From: Hymenobacter taeanensis
GTDB lineage: Bacteria; Bacteroidota; Bacteroidia; Cytophagales; Hymenobacteraceae
Direction: 5' to 3'
Length of the DNA: 64,000 nucleotides
Assembly (NCBI RefSeq): GCF_013137895.1
Contig: NZ_CP053538.1
Span: forward strand, 1,735,501-1,799,500
Part shown: positions 25,541 through 34,546 of the stretch, piece by piece
Layout of the letters: every line of letters starts with the position of its first letter
Position numbering within the stretch: position 1 is the first letter of the stretch
Notes under the pieces: generated by a model
The model's database searches: none
Told to the model about the DNA's origin: nothing
Seen by the model: the letters and a program-made list of their open reading frames with translations, nothing else
Translations under genes and position numbers: made by a program

Positions 25541-26434
25541 GTGGTTTACGAACGTCTGGACAAATGCCCGGTGTGTGGCAAGACGGAGCTTCGCAACAAG
25601 CTCGTGGTGGAGGATAAATCGGTCAGCAAGGAAAGCTTCGCGATTCAGCAGTGCGCCGCCTGCTCGTTTCAGTTCACCAACCCGCGCCCCGATGCTGCCC
25701 ACATTGGGCGGTATTATGAGTCGGAGGAGTACGTATCGCACAACAGTGGGGCAGGGGGGGTTATCAACCAGGCCTACAAAGTAGCCCGCTTCTTCACCAT
25801 GCGCCGCAAGGTGGCGTTGCTCAATAAACAGGCGCCGCGCAAGGGCCGTTTGCTGGATTATGGCTGCGGCACGGGCCACTTTCTGGAGGCGGCCAAGTCT
25901 TCGGGCTGGAAGGTGAGTGGCCTAGAGCCCAACCCGCGGGCCCGCGAAGAAGCCAGCCAGCGCGTAGGCCAGCCCATCGGCTCCGACGACCTTACGGCCC
26001 TAGAGCCCGGCTCCTTCGATGCTATTACACTCTGGCACGTGCTGGAACACGTTCACACTCTGAACGAAACCCTGCAGCAGCTCATCAAGCTGTTGAAGCC
26101 TGATGGCGTGCTCATCATTGCCGTGCCTAACGTGGAGAGCCTCGACGCCCAGCACTACCGCCAGGACTGGGCCGCCTATGATGTGCCGCGCCACCTGTAC
26201 CACTTCAGCGCCAAAACCATGACCCAGCTGCTTAAAAAGCACAAAATGGGCGTGCGTGAGGTATTGCCCATGGCGCTGGATGCCTATTACGTAAGCATGC
26301 TCAGCGAGAAGCACCGCGCCGAGCGGGGCGGCGGGCTGCTTACAGTGCTCAAGGCTGGTTATAAATCAAATCAATACGCGGCCCAGCATGAAGGCCAGTA
26401 CTCCAGCTTAATCTACATTTCCACTCGGCGCTAA
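25541..26434 (+). CDS. class I SAM-dependent methyltransferase with N-terminal zinc ribbon
   Basis: 297 residues, starting with GTG at 25541; no ATG lies in frame nearby and the sequence right after (VYERLDKCPVCG) is already family-like. Two Cys pairs (CPVC at 9-12 and CAAC at 38-41) form a probable zinc ribbon. The Rossmann domain follows with motif I LLDYGCGTGHFLE (about 108), an acidic loop end in VSGLEPN, and LWHVLEHVHTL. Such proteins are annotated as methyltransferases acting on sugars, lipids or quinone-like molecules; the substrate here is unknown. Monocistronic, followed by a terminator at 26465. Confidence 0.85.
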   Translation: MVYERLDKCPVCGKTELRNKLVVEDKSVSKESFAIQQCAACSFQFTNPRPDAAHIGRYYESEEYVSHNSGAGGVINQAYKVARFFTMRRKVALLNKQAPRKGRLLDYGCGTGHFLEAAKSSGWKVSGLEPNPRAREEASQRVGQPIGSDDLTALEPGSFDAITLWHVLEHVHTLNETLQQLIKLLKPDGVLIIAVPNVESLDAQHYRQDWAAYDVPRHLYHFSAKTMTQLLKKHKMGVREVLPMALDAYYVSMLSEKHRAERGGGLLTVLKAGYKSNQYAAQHEGQYSSLIYISTRR

Positions 26435-26464
26435 CTTTCGGCTAGGCCAGTACTGTAATTTGGC

Positions 26465-26512
26465 AAGACCGTCTTTCTCAGCCATGCTCGGAGGGACGGT
26501 CTTCTGTTTTTT
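26465..26512 (+). terminator. rho-independent terminator
   Basis: AAGACCGTC and GACGGTCTT pair over a 21-base loop and are followed by CTGTTTTTT, 30 bp after the methyltransferase stop codon. Confidence 0.75.
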
Positions 26513-26803
26513 CCTGGAGCACCAAGTGCCTGCCAGGGTAGGGGAGAGGCTAGGTGCTAATGCTTCAGGGCAATACGTTTTTTACTCGTGGCCGCGGTGC
26601 GGCTATGCTGGTTCATTGGGCAGCATGCGGAGTAGGGTTGTACCTTCGCTTGGCAGTAGCGCCACCTACCGTTTCCTCACGCAATTGTTGTGGTTTGTCA
26701 GGCGTTGGTGGCCTGGCAGCTTCTGTTGCGCCTTTCTCGTTCTACCCGGCGGCGCTGCAAGTTGGTTGCGCTACTTTCCCCCTGACCTCAGTACTTCCTG
26801 TTG
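26513..26803. other. intergenic stretch before the Ig-like lipoprotein gene
   Basis: Together with the terminator this 369 bp gap has no convincing gene; overlapping open frames at 26460 and 26554 start in or beside the terminator hairpin and have no protein-like features. A promoter-like pair is visible: TTG at 26616 and TACCTTCG at 26641-26648, 22 bp apart. Confidence 0.45.
26641..26648 (+). promoter_or_regulatory. possible Bacteroidota promoter -7 box (TACCTTCG)
   Basis: TACCTTCG with a TTG 22 bp upstream fits the Bacteroidota -33/-7 spacing. It would give a 5' leader of about 150 nt for the gene at 26804. Confidence 0.4.
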
Positions 26804-28423
26804 ATGTTCGTTCGTGTTAGTTCTTTTCTATTGTTATCGGCAGTGGCTGGCCTGGCTGGATGCGCCGCGGTAAGCTCACCGGAAGGCGGCATCCGGGATA
26901 CCACGCCCCCGAAGCTGGTGAGCAGCGTACCTGAGAACGAGGCCCGCAACGTGCGGGGGCAGTCGGTGCGGCTGGTGTTCTCGGAGTCGATTCAGGTAAA
27001 GGACCTCCAGAAGAACCTGATTATTGCACCCTACATCAGCGACGACAACAAGTACAAAGTGCGCGAAGACCGCAACGCCGTTACGCTTACCTTCGACAAG
27101 CCATTCGCCCCAAATACCACCTACTCCTTCAACTTCGGCAACGCCATTTCCGACATTACGGAAAGCAACCCGGCCCCCGATGCGCGGTTGAGCTTTAGTA
27201 CCGGCGCGCAGCTAGACTCTGGTTCCGTGCGTGGCTCAGTTACGGAGCTGCTCTCGGGCAAGCCGGCGGCCGAAGCGGTGGTTATGCTGTATCAGGAAAG
27301 CGACACGGCCAATATTCGGCGCGGCCGGCCTTACTACTTGGCTCGCACCGATAAGCAAGGCCAGTTTTACCTGCAGTATCTTAAAGAGGGCCGCTACCAG
27401 CTCTATGCTCTGGCCGATAAAAACCAAAGTCTACGCTACGAGGAAGGGGAGCGAATTGCCTATCTGCCCACCTTGTACACGGTGCGGCCCAACGCCGACT
27501 CGCTGCAGCTTACCCTTACCCGGCCCGATAGCCGGCGCCCGAACGTAATCAGCCAGAAACCCGGCCCTACTGACTTCCAGGTAAGCTACAACGAGGGCCT
27601 GACCGCAGCTACCCTTTCGGCGCTGAGTGGCCCCACGCCGCCGGTGCTCAACGAGGCAGTGCAACTAACGGAGCGGGGCCGCAGCGTTGTGCTCTACCGC
27701 TTCCCTGATCTCACCGAAGGCCGCTACCTGCTGGCTGCCACTGACAGCGCCGGCAACGTGGGCCGCGACACCGTGAACGTGCGCTTCCAGGGTAACCCGC
27801 CCACCAAGCGCCCCGCTGCCTACACGGTAGAGGGTAGCCCCCGGGAGGTGTACCGCCAGGGCCAGGTGAGATTCAAATTCACGGAGCCTATTCGGCTGGT
27901 GGCCGGTAAACCCATCGGCACGTTGGTAGAAGACTCTCTGAAGCGCCGCCCGCTTCGGGTGCCCACCGACGCCGTGCTGAGCCCCGACCGCAGCACCCTC
28001 ACGGTTACCCTGAATACGCAAGCCAAGAAAACCGTAGGGATAATTCTCGACAGCACCGTGGTGCAAAGCGTAACCGGACAACGCCTCGGCCTGAAGCCGC
28101 TACTGCGCCTCCGCGTAACTGACCAAGCTACCACCGGCACCCTCAGTGGCACCATTACCACGAAGTATACCAGCTATCAGGTACAACTACTTGATGCCAA
28201 CAACCAGGTGGTAGCCACTTTGCTTAGCCCCAAAAACACTTACCGCTTCGACTATCTGGCACCCGCTACCTACACCCTGCGCGTGCTTATTGATACTAAT
28301 AAGGACGGCCGCTGGCAGGGCGGCGACCCACAGCTACGGGTACCCCCTGAGCCTATCTACTTTTTCCCTAAAAGCATTCAGATACGCGCCAACTTCGACA
28401 TTGTAGAGGCGCTGAGCTTCTAA
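26804..28423 (+). CDS. Ig-like-domain lipoprotein of Bacteroidota (SbsA-type Ig-like)
   Basis: 539 residues from the ATG at 26804 (the TTG just before is unlikely). Lipoprotein signal MFVRVSSFLLLSAVAGLAGC, then SPEGGIRDTTPPKLVSSVPE, the start of an Ig-like domain shared by a large family of Bacteroidota lipoproteins (residues about 30-130, ends ARLSFSTG). Next a carboxypeptidase-regulatory-like fold (GSVRGSVTELLSGKPAAEA ... YQLYALADKN), then further Ig-like parts. The gene context of this family often includes envelope or gliding genes, not seen here. Likely a periplasmic or surface structural/binding protein of unknown role. Confidence 0.83.
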   Translation: MFVRVSSFLLLSAVAGLAGCAAVSSPEGGIRDTTPPKLVSSVPENEARNVRGQSVRLVFSESIQVKDLQKNLIIAPYISDDNKYKVREDRNAVTLTFDKPFAPNTTYSFNFGNAISDITESNPAPDARLSFSTGAQLDSGSVRGSVTELLSGKPAAEAVVMLYQESDTANIRRGRPYYLARTDKQGQFYLQYLKEGRYQLYALADKNQSLRYEEGERIAYLPTLYTVRPNADSLQLTLTRPDSRRPNVISQKPGPTDFQVSYNEGLTAATLSALSGPTPPVLNEAVQLTERGRSVVLYRFPDLTEGRYLLAATDSAGNVGRDTVNVRFQGNPPTKRPAAYTVEGSPREVYRQGQVRFKFTEPIRLVAGKPIGTLVEDSLKRRPLRVPTDAVLSPDRSTLTVTLNTQAKKTVGIILDSTVVQSVTGQRLGLKPLLRLRVTDQATTGTLSGTITTKYTSYQVQLLDANNQVVATLLSPKNTYRFDYLAPATYTLRVLIDTNKDGRWQGGDPQLRVPPEPIYFFPKSIQIRANFDIVEALSF

Positions 28424-28468
28424 TCGCTTAGTAGGCTGTGTTTGAAAAGTCGTTTAAGGCTTGCTGCA

Positions 28469-28560
28469 CGTCACGCTGAGCTTGCCGAAGCATCTCTACC
28501 GCTTACTTATACGAGCTTACATGAAGCGGTAGAGATGCTTCGGCAAGCTCAGCATGACCG
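28469..28560. repeat. dispersed inverted repeat, family A, copy 3
   Basis: CGTCACGCTGAGCTTGCCG with AAGCATCTCTACC faces GGTAGAGATGCTTCGGCAAG and CTCAGCATGACCG; shortest interior of the family in this window (no TGGCCTAG motif inside). Confidence 0.83.
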
Positions 28561-28594
28561 TTTTGGAGTTTTCAGACACGGCCTAATTACACCA

Positions 28595-28632
28595 GAAATG
28601 CCCGGCTCTAACCAGCCGGGCATTTTGTTTTT
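28595..28632 (+). terminator. rho-independent terminator
   Basis: AAATGCCCGGCT and AGCCGGGCATTT pair around CTAACC, followed by TGTTTTT. It ends the lipoprotein transcript after the family A repeat. Confidence 0.88.
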
Positions 28633-28989
28633 GCTACGCTTTGACTACGGTAGTGTACTGACGCAAGACTTACCTGTGCCACCACTATGCGTTTCGTCTT
28701 TGTTGGTGCCGCAGGAATAGTGTCGTTTCAGGCTACTTTCCGTGTCACGAGATGCACGTCAGAGGCTGGTACAGCTCACTGCTGCACTTCGGCCCCCATT
28801 TACGGCCCGCCCATCAGATGCCACATGACCGTCCTCAACTGATTGCGCTGTGAAATGTGCCTGGCTTATCTCATTAGTCAGCCACTCGCTAAATCGAAAC
28901 TACCTTCTGCCCTGGTCTCTTTAACTCTTCTTTACACAAGTGGGGTAGCTGGGTTGGGATAGTGCTATTTTCCTCTATATATAGAATAG

Positions 28990-29830
28990 CTCATGCAGCT
29001 ATCCACATTCTATATCTGCGTTTCCAGCCCGATAGGCCAGATTTGCAGAGGTTCTCCTCACGCAATCCACAGAGTTTTCCACGCCTGTTTGCGCCCAGGG
29101 CATAATCTGTGGATAATGGTGGGGAAACCTGGGGATAACGCGTGGAGAAGTTGGGCACAAGTTTTTTTGGTTGCTACCTGACCGCTACAGCACAATTCAG
29201 CAGTGGATAAGGGTGGATAACTATCCCCCTTAAATTCTACAATCCACACACGACCCACCCTGTGAATTGTGGATTTGTTGACAAGGTATGTGGATTGTGA
29301 AAAACTGCATTAACCATCTAGTAATCTGTTGTTTACTATCCACACACCCTGTTGATACACGGTGCATAACTCTGTTCTTGTACACAAGTTATTAGTCGTG
29401 TTAATAACCCGTTCTTTTTATCCACTTATACACAGCCCCTATGACAGGGATTAAAAAGAGACTTTAAGAAAAAAATATTTTAAAAGTTATTAACCTGTGG
29501 AAAAGCGGACCGGGGTTTCGGTTTTGCAGAAAGGGTAGCCTAGCGGGTTGGGCTGCCTTGTAAACAGGAGACGTTGGTCAGGACATCGGGCAGGACGGGT
29601 TCTGGTGTAGTGCCCCGCGACACTTAACGGCTCATGCTGTTGCTGGGGAAACCTAGCGCTCTGTAAATGAACTGGCCTACAAATACGGGTATCACTTGTA
29701 GGCTTGATGCCCTTACCTGTTTTCTGTGCAACGCGGTAAAGCCCAAAGAATAGCGTAGTGTGTTTATAACTAGTTGGTTATCCACATAGTAAGCCGTTGT
29801 TATCCACTAACCGATGAGCCTTTTTATTTG
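28990..29830. other. oriC: candidate chromosomal replication origin (oriC): DnaA-box cluster and AT-rich tract
   Basis: The 1.28 kb from 28633 to 29909 has no gene. It holds many DnaA boxes close to TTATCCACA. Exact copies are at 29108-29116 (minus) and 29778-29786 (plus). Near matches (one or two changes) are at 28999, 29063, 29075, 29202, 29212, 29240, 29268, 29289, 29336, 29418, 29426, 29496 and 29800. A tract of 47 bases with almost only A/T (29449-29495, containing AAAAAAATATTTTAAAAG) is a probable unwinding element. One more exact box lies at 30957-30965 beyond the next two genes. mnmG, recF-dciA and a parS site are within 26 kb. dnaA itself is not in the window. The flanking genes do not show a clear strand switch. 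Confidence 0.8.
29449..29495. other. AT-rich tract, probable DNA unwinding element of oriC
   Basis: About 47 bases dominated by A and T inside a GC-rich genome, bordered by DnaA-box-like TTATACACA (29426) and TGTGGAAAA (29496). Confidence 0.6.
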
Positions 29831-29909
29831 AGGAGCAGCCAGGAAGTCGAAATGGGCGTATAGAGGCATCTAACCCATTTACTCACGCAGCGGTACTGGC
29901 CTAGCGCAT

Positions 29910-30401
29910 ATGCCCTTCAACTACGACCTCGATTTTCATTCTCTGGACTTCCGGAAGCATCCGGAGTACTACCGAGTGGGCAAAGGCGAGCAGGGGGTAC
30001 TGTTGGTAGAGCCCTATAAAGGCGAGATTCTGCCCCACTGGCGCTTCCGGACCCCTGAGGTGGCCCGGGAGTCTAGCGAAACCATTTACGGCTTGTTTGA
30101 GGCCTACTTAAAAGCCCAGGACTTTGTTGGGGCCGACATGGCCCGGAAGTTTCTGCAAATGGGGTTTACCCGCGCCCGGCGCTACGCTAACCACCGCGGT
30201 GGTAAGAAGTATGATGGCCCGGTGCCCGACGATAAAAAAGGCCAAAGCGGTGCCCACGGCCGCGAAGAATTACCCCGCTCCCCCGAAGACCCACTGAAAG
30301 CAGAGGCAGCGGCCATCTTCAAGCGCAAGTGGGACCAGGCCAAGCAACACCCCGAGTATGTGCGCCAGCGAGCCGAGTTTGAGGCCCAATACGGCAAGTG
30401 A
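29910..30401 (+). CDS. DUF4385 family protein
   Basis: 163 residues, no signal. Sequence blocks such as YRVGKGEQGVLLVEPYK, EILPHWRFRTPEVA and FLQMGFTRARRYANHRGG match the DUF4385 family, small cytoplasmic proteins of unknown function in many bacteria. The tail is charged (KRKWDQAKQHPEYVRQRAEF). It is the first gene right of the candidate origin, with a TGGCCTAG copy 5 bp before the ATG (29897-29904). Confidence 0.82.
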   Translation: MPFNYDLDFHSLDFRKHPEYYRVGKGEQGVLLVEPYKGEILPHWRFRTPEVARESSETIYGLFEAYLKAQDFVGADMARKFLQMGFTRARRYANHRGGKKYDGPVPDDKKGQSGAHGREELPRSPEDPLKAEAAAIFKRKWDQAKQHPEYVRQRAEFEAQYGK

Positions 30402-30458
30402 AGCACGAATACCTACCTTTAACCCTTCTACCATTTCCTGACACTCACCCTTACCAAT

Positions 30459-30950
30459 ATGGCTATGCAAACGCCCGCCAACCAATCGTCAAGCACTGAA
30501 GAAAACGAAATCACGCTCGGTGTCGGCATGGGGCCGCTCAAGTTCGGTGCCTCCATGGATGAAGTGCGCGCCCTGATGGGCGAGCCGGAAGAAATTGAAG
30601 AGTCGGAAGACGACGACGAATTTGAACACCAAGCCTGGAACTACTTGGAAGAAGGCTACTCCTTGTACTTCGACCGTGAGGACGACTACCGCCTGAGCTG
30701 CATTGAGACGGACCACCCCGGCATTCGTTTGTACGGCGAAGCCATTCATGGCAAATCCCCGGAGGAAATTCAGGACCTGATGCAGCGCCACGGCCACGAG
30801 CAAAGCGAGGTGGAGAAAATGGATACCGGCGAGATGCGCCTCTCCTACGAGAAGGAGATGATCGATATGTACTTCGATGAAGAGCAGCTGCAGTTCGTGA
30901 ACTTCGGGGTCTTCATTAACGACGATTTAGAAGTGCAGTGGCCTGCCTAA
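30459..30950 (+). CDS. acidic hypothetical protein
   Basis: 163 residues, very acidic (EPEEIEESEDDDEFEHQ). The opening NEITLGVGMGPLKFGASMDEV followed by ALMGEPE resembles a small repeat-like unit seen in several uncharacterised or immunity-type proteins (xxLGMSxxEVxxxLGxP pattern), where such proteins are single-domain and cytosolic. No catalytic motif recognised. Start ATG at 30459 (a second Met two codons later is equally possible). Follows DUF4385 by 57 bp, possibly cotranscribed. An exact DnaA box lies 7 bp after its stop codon. Confidence 0.65.
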   Translation: MAMQTPANQSSSTEENEITLGVGMGPLKFGASMDEVRALMGEPEEIEESEDDDEFEHQAWNYLEEGYSLYFDREDDYRLSCIETDHPGIRLYGEAIHGKSPEEIQDLMQRHGHEQSEVEKMDTGEMRLSYEKEMIDMYFDEEQLQFVNFGVFINDDLEVQWPA

Positions 30951-30956
30951 ACTGAG

Positions 30957-30965
30957 TTATCCACA
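30957..30965 (+). other. isolated exact DnaA box
   Basis: TTATCCACA, perfect match, 1.1 kb right of the main cluster and just after the acidic protein gene. Confidence 0.6.
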
Positions 30966-31089
30966 AAATCACACGATTTCAGTGTTGATAAGTTGATAAG
31001 TATTTGATAAACCGGACTTTTCACGCCTCAGATTATCCTGATGAGCCATACGCTCCACATTGAGAAGCGACGCGGTGAGAAATGCCCAT

Positions 31090-31123
31090 AAAAAAAGCCA
31101 CCCCAAACCGGGGTGGCTTTTTT
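31090..31123. terminator. bidirectional terminator
   Basis: AAAAAAGCCACCCC and GGGGTGGCTTTTTT form a perfect 14 bp stem around AAACC between two convergent genes, so it can end transcription from both sides. Confidence 0.92.
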
Positions 31124-31141
31124 GTGTAATTCAAAGGTGAC

Positions 31142-32548
31142 CTAAGAAGGCAGAATAGCCCGGAACAGCAGAAACAAGCCGCCGGCTAAGGCCATGGTTA
31201 CGGGCAGGGTAAGTACCCAAGCCAAAGCAATATTGCGCACCATCTGAGGATTAAGGTTCTTGATACCCCGGTTAGCCACCATAGAGCCAGCAATAGCCGA
31301 TGACAATACGTGCGTGGTGCTGCTAGGCAAGCCATAGGCCGTAGAGGCACCAATCATGGCTGCCGCTACCAACTCCGAGGAGGCACCCTGGGCGTAGGTC
31401 AGGTGCTCTTTACCAATACGCTCCCCAATGGTTTTCACAATGCGCTGCCAGCCAATCATGGTGCCTAAGCCCAGAGAAACGGACACGGCTACCAGCACCT
31501 GCCAAGGGGCGTAGTCAGTGAATTCCTTCATCTTGCTCAGGCTGGTTTTAAGCGTATCGCGGTCTTCGGTGCTCAGGCTTACCTTTTCGCTCGATTGAAT
31601 TTTCTTGGCCTGGTTGCCCAGTAACAGAATGGCCTTGCGGATCTCAAAGCGGGCGTTCTGCGGTAACTGCTTTACTTCCGTTTTTCCGGCAAAGATGCTG
31701 TCGAGGGCATTAGTCTGCGATTTGATGTAGGCCACCGACTCGCGGTCCTGCACGCTCAAATCACCAACGTTAACCTTCTGCATCACCTGCTCCACCTTCG
31801 TTAACGAGTCACGCATATCAAGTGGGTTCTTGGCGTGGTCGAGGGCGAAGTATGAGGGCACGATGCCAATCAGAATCAGCATCATGAGGCCTACGCCCTT
31901 CTGCCCGTCGTTAGAGCCATGGAAGTAGCTTACCAGCGTACAGGTAGCAATCAGAATCAGACGAATCCAGAGGGGTGGGGGCTTACGCTTGTGCGGCTCC
32001 TTAAAGATGGCCTTGTTGCGCACGAAACGCTTGAGCAGGAACATCATCACAATAGTGAGCGAGAAGCCGAACAACGGGCCAACCAGTAGGGCTAGGCCAG
32101 TCTCTCCGGCCTTGCCCCAGTTAACCGCCGCATTGTTGGAGCCCGGCAGGAAACTGAATGCAATGCCTACACCCAGGATGGAACCAATGAGGGCGTGTGA
32201 GGAAGAGGAGGGCAGGCCATAATACCAGGTGCCTACGTTCCAGATGATGGCCCCAATAATCAGAGCGCCCACCATGGCAATGCCGTGGTACACGTTCTGG
32301 TCGACGAGGCTCTCTACGGGGAGCAAGTACACGATGCCCATAGCCACGGCAATGCCACCCGTTAGAACTCCGATGAAGTTCCAGAACGCCGACCAGATGA
32401 CGGCTACCCACGGGCGCAGGGTGTTGGTGTAAATGACCGTGGCCACGGCGTTGGCCGTGTCATGGAAACCATTTACGAATTCAAAGGCGCAGGCTGCCAC
32501 CAAACAGGCAATCAGCAGCAACAGCACATGAGGCTCTAAGCCAAACAT
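31142..32548 (-). CDS. inorganic phosphate transporter, Pit family
   Basis: 468 residues with about ten membrane helices. The Pit signatures are present twice: GFHDTANAVATVIYTNTL in the N-terminal half and GSNDGQKGVGLMML / ASTAYGLPSSTTHV in the C-terminal half (GxNDxxN-like and SSSHA / SSTTHV). A cytosolic loop of about 120 residues (VEQVMQKVNVGDLS to KEFTDYAPW) separates helices, longer than in E. coli PitA. Expected to import phosphate with protons or cations through the inner membrane. Leftward, convergent with the acidic-protein gene, and not linked to a PhoU-like DUF47 gene. Confidence 0.93.
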   Translation of the reverse strand: MFGLEPHVLLLLIACLVAACAFEFVNGFHDTANAVATVIYTNTLRPWVAVIWSAFWNFIGVLTGGIAVAMGIVYLLPVESLVDQNVYHGIAMVGALIIGAIIWNVGTWYYGLPSSSSHALIGSILGVGIAFSFLPGSNNAAVNWGKAGETGLALLVGPLFGFSLTIVMMFLLKRFVRNKAIFKEPHKRKPPPLWIRLILIATCTLVSYFHGSNDGQKGVGLMMLILIGIVPSYFALDHAKNPLDMRDSLTKVEQVMQKVNVGDLSVQDRESVAYIKSQTNALDSIFAGKTEVKQLPQNARFEIRKAILLLGNQAKKIQSSEKVSLSTEDRDTLKTSLSKMKEFTDYAPWQVLVAVSVSLGLGTMIGWQRIVKTIGERIGKEHLTYAQGASSELVAAAMIGASTAYGLPSSTTHVLSSAIAGSMVANRGIKNLNPQMVRNIALAWVLTLPVTMALAGGLFLLFRAILPS

Positions 32549-32908
32549 AAGGGGGGGATTGGTGAGTATTCAGGTTTAGGCAACCAAAGGTAGGGCTGCC
32601 GTAAAGGGGCACAAGATTATGAAATTGTTACCGCTCTTGCAGAATAGGCTCCAGCTTGAGGCGCTTAACGTAGGTCAGCCCGCCGGGTTGGCCAGACCAG
32701 GAGCAAGTGTAGTAAATTGCTAATAAACAAAGGGCCAGCTGCATTTTAGCCGGAGGGTGTAGCCGACTAGCTAAAGCTTTGGCTACTTTTGCCCGTACTT
32801 TAGAACTGAGAGCTTAAAAGCGAGAGATAAGACCTGCTTTGGACATTAGAACCCCAAAGCAGGTATTCATCCGAGTTCTAAGCTCTACCTTCTCACCTCT
32901 CCTTTCAT
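32549..32908. other. 360 bp divergent intergenic region with hairpin and -7 box
   Basis: No gene seen. An 11 bp stem (ACCTGCTTTGG / CCAAAGCAGGT, about 32831-32864) sits inside a looser repeat of AGAACTGAGAGCTTA and GAGTTCTAAGCTCT, between a -7 box (TACTTTTG, 32784) and glyS. Position in the 5' leader of glyS would allow a regulatory role, but it does not look like a T-box. Confidence 0.5.
32784..32791 (+). promoter_or_regulatory. Bacteroidota -7 box (TACTTTTG)
   Basis: Exact TAnnTTTG match 118 bp before glyS. No convincing -33 TTTG upstream. Confidence 0.45.
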
Positions 32909-34426
32909 ATGAGCAACGAGCAGAAAGCCGCCGCCACGGCCGAAAACACCCTGGCTGATATCGTGTCGCACGCCAAAGAATACGGATTCGTATTCCCTTC
33001 TTCGGAAATTTACGACGGCTTGGCCGCCGTGTACGACTACGGCCCCAACGGCGTGGAGCTCAAAAACAACCTGAAGCAGCTCTGGTGGAAGGCCATGACC
33101 CAGCTCAACCAGAATGTGGTGGGTATTGACGCGGCCATTTTCATGCACCCGCTCACCTGGAAAGCCTCCGGCCACGTAGATGGCTTTTCTGACCCGATGA
33201 TTGACAACCTCGACAGCAAGAAGCGCTACCGCGCCGACGTGCTGCTCGAAGACAAGGCTGCCGAGTACGAAAACGCCGGCGACAATACCCGCGCCGACGC
33301 TCTGCTGGCCGAAATGGGCCGCCTGCTGACCGCCGAAGACCTGGCCGGCGTAAAGCAGCTCATCCTTGACGAGAAAATTATCTGCCCCGTAAGCAAAACT
33401 GGCAACTGGACGGATGTGCGCCAGTTTAACCTGATGTTCTCAACGCAGGTGGGCGCCGTAGCCGACGACTCCAGCAAGATTTACCTGCGCCCCGAAACGG
33501 CCCAGGGCATCTTTGTGAACTTCCTGAACGTGCAGAAGTCGGCGCGCCAGAAGGTGCCGTTTGGTATTGCCCAGATTGGTAAGGCCTTCCGCAACGAGAT
33601 TGTGGCCCGTCAGTTCATCTTCCGCATGCGGGAGTTTGAGCAGATGGAAATGCAATTCTTTGTGCGCCCTGGCACCGAAGGCGAGTGGTACAACCAGTGG
33701 AAAGAAACGCGCCGCCGCTGGCACGAGGCCCTAGGCCTGCCCGCCGACAAGCTCCGCTTCCACGACCACGACAAGCTGGCCCACTACGCGAAGGCTGCGG
33801 TAGACATCGAGTATGAATTCCCCTTTGGCTTCAAGGAAATTGAGGGTATTCACTCCCGCTCCGACTTCGACCTCATGCAGCACCAAGCGTTAAGCCGGAA
33901 GAAGCAGCAGTACTTCGACAACGACATCAACCCCGAGACGGGCAAGCCTTATGGCAACTACGTGCCCTACGTGGTAGAAACCTCCGTGGGCGCCGACCGC
34001 CTGTTCCTGGCCACGCTTTGCCAGGCCTATCAGGAAGAAACCATTACGGAAGGCGAAGGCGAGAAGCAGCAAACCAAAACCCGCAAGCTGCTGCGCCTGC
34101 ACCCGGCCGTGGCACCCATTAAGGCCGCCATTTTCCCGCTGGTGAAGAAGGATGGCCTGCCCGACAAAGCCAACGAAATCTACAACTCCCTGCGCCACGA
34201 TTTCCGGTTGGTAGTAGAGGAGAAGGACTCCATTGGTACGCGCTACACCCGCCAGGACCTCATCGGCACCCCCTTCTGCATTGCCGTCGACCACCAGACC
34301 CTGGAGGATAACACCGTGACCGTGCGCCACCGCGACTCCCGCGAGCAGACCCGCATGCCCATTTCGGAGCTGCGCAGCTACATTGGCGAGGCCGTGAGCC
34401 TGTCGCGCGTTTTTGAAAAGCTCTAG
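32909..34426 (+). CDS. glyS: glycyl-tRNA synthetase, eukaryote/archaea-type alpha-2 form
   Basis: 505 residues. The class II motifs are visible: YDYGPNGVELKNNL (motif 1 region), RPETAQGIFVNF and FRNEIVARQFIFRMREFEQME (motif 2), and the late GADRLFLATL (motif 3 region). This single-chain form differs from the alpha2/beta2 enzyme of many proteobacteria and is usual in Bacteroidota. Charges tRNA-Gly. The stop TAG lies in CTAGGCCA (34423). ATG at 32909 with a pyrimidine-rich leader. The hairpin upstream might act on its expression. Confidence 0.96.
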   Translation: MSNEQKAAATAENTLADIVSHAKEYGFVFPSSEIYDGLAAVYDYGPNGVELKNNLKQLWWKAMTQLNQNVVGIDAAIFMHPLTWKASGHVDGFSDPMIDNLDSKKRYRADVLLEDKAAEYENAGDNTRADALLAEMGRLLTAEDLAGVKQLILDEKIICPVSKTGNWTDVRQFNLMFSTQVGAVADDSSKIYLRPETAQGIFVNFLNVQKSARQKVPFGIAQIGKAFRNEIVARQFIFRMREFEQMEMQFFVRPGTEGEWYNQWKETRRRWHEALGLPADKLRFHDHDKLAHYAKAAVDIEYEFPFGFKEIEGIHSRSDFDLMQHQALSRKKQQYFDNDINPETGKPYGNYVPYVVETSVGADRLFLATLCQAYQEETITEGEGEKQQTKTRKLLRLHPAVAPIKAAIFPLVKKDGLPDKANEIYNSLRHDFRLVVEEKDSIGTRYTRQDLIGTPFCIAVDHQTLEDNTVTVRHRDSREQTRMPISELRSYIGEAVSLSRVFEKL

Positions 34427-34461
34427 GCCACTGAGCGGCTAAGGCTACAGGCCTAGAACGT

Positions 34462-34497
34462 AAAAACGCCCCCGGAGGAATCCGGGGGCGTTTTTAT
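34462..34497 (+). terminator. rho-independent terminator
   Basis: AAAAACGCCCCCGGA and TCCGGGGGCGTTTTT pair around GGAA. Read both ways it has T-runs; it lies between glyS and a convergent small gene and can serve both. Confidence 0.92.
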
Positions 34498-34546
34498 TTC
34501 GGAATAGGTGAAAAAGCAGGAATGGCGCTAAAAAAGTGCCGGATGC

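Noticed and set aside
26460..26820. Overlapping frames of 114 and 88 codons before the Ig-like lipoprotein gene
   Set aside because: They start in or next to a terminator hairpin, overlap each other in different frames and have no recognisable features.
29075..29083. Idea that the DnaA-box region is a plasmid origin with iterons
   Set aside because: The boxes face both ways, are DnaA-type, and the surrounding genes are chromosomal housekeeping genes; no rep gene is present.
28993..29181. Plus-strand frame of 62 codons in the origin region
   Set aside because: It is made from DnaA boxes and their surroundings; no ribosome site or protein-like composition.
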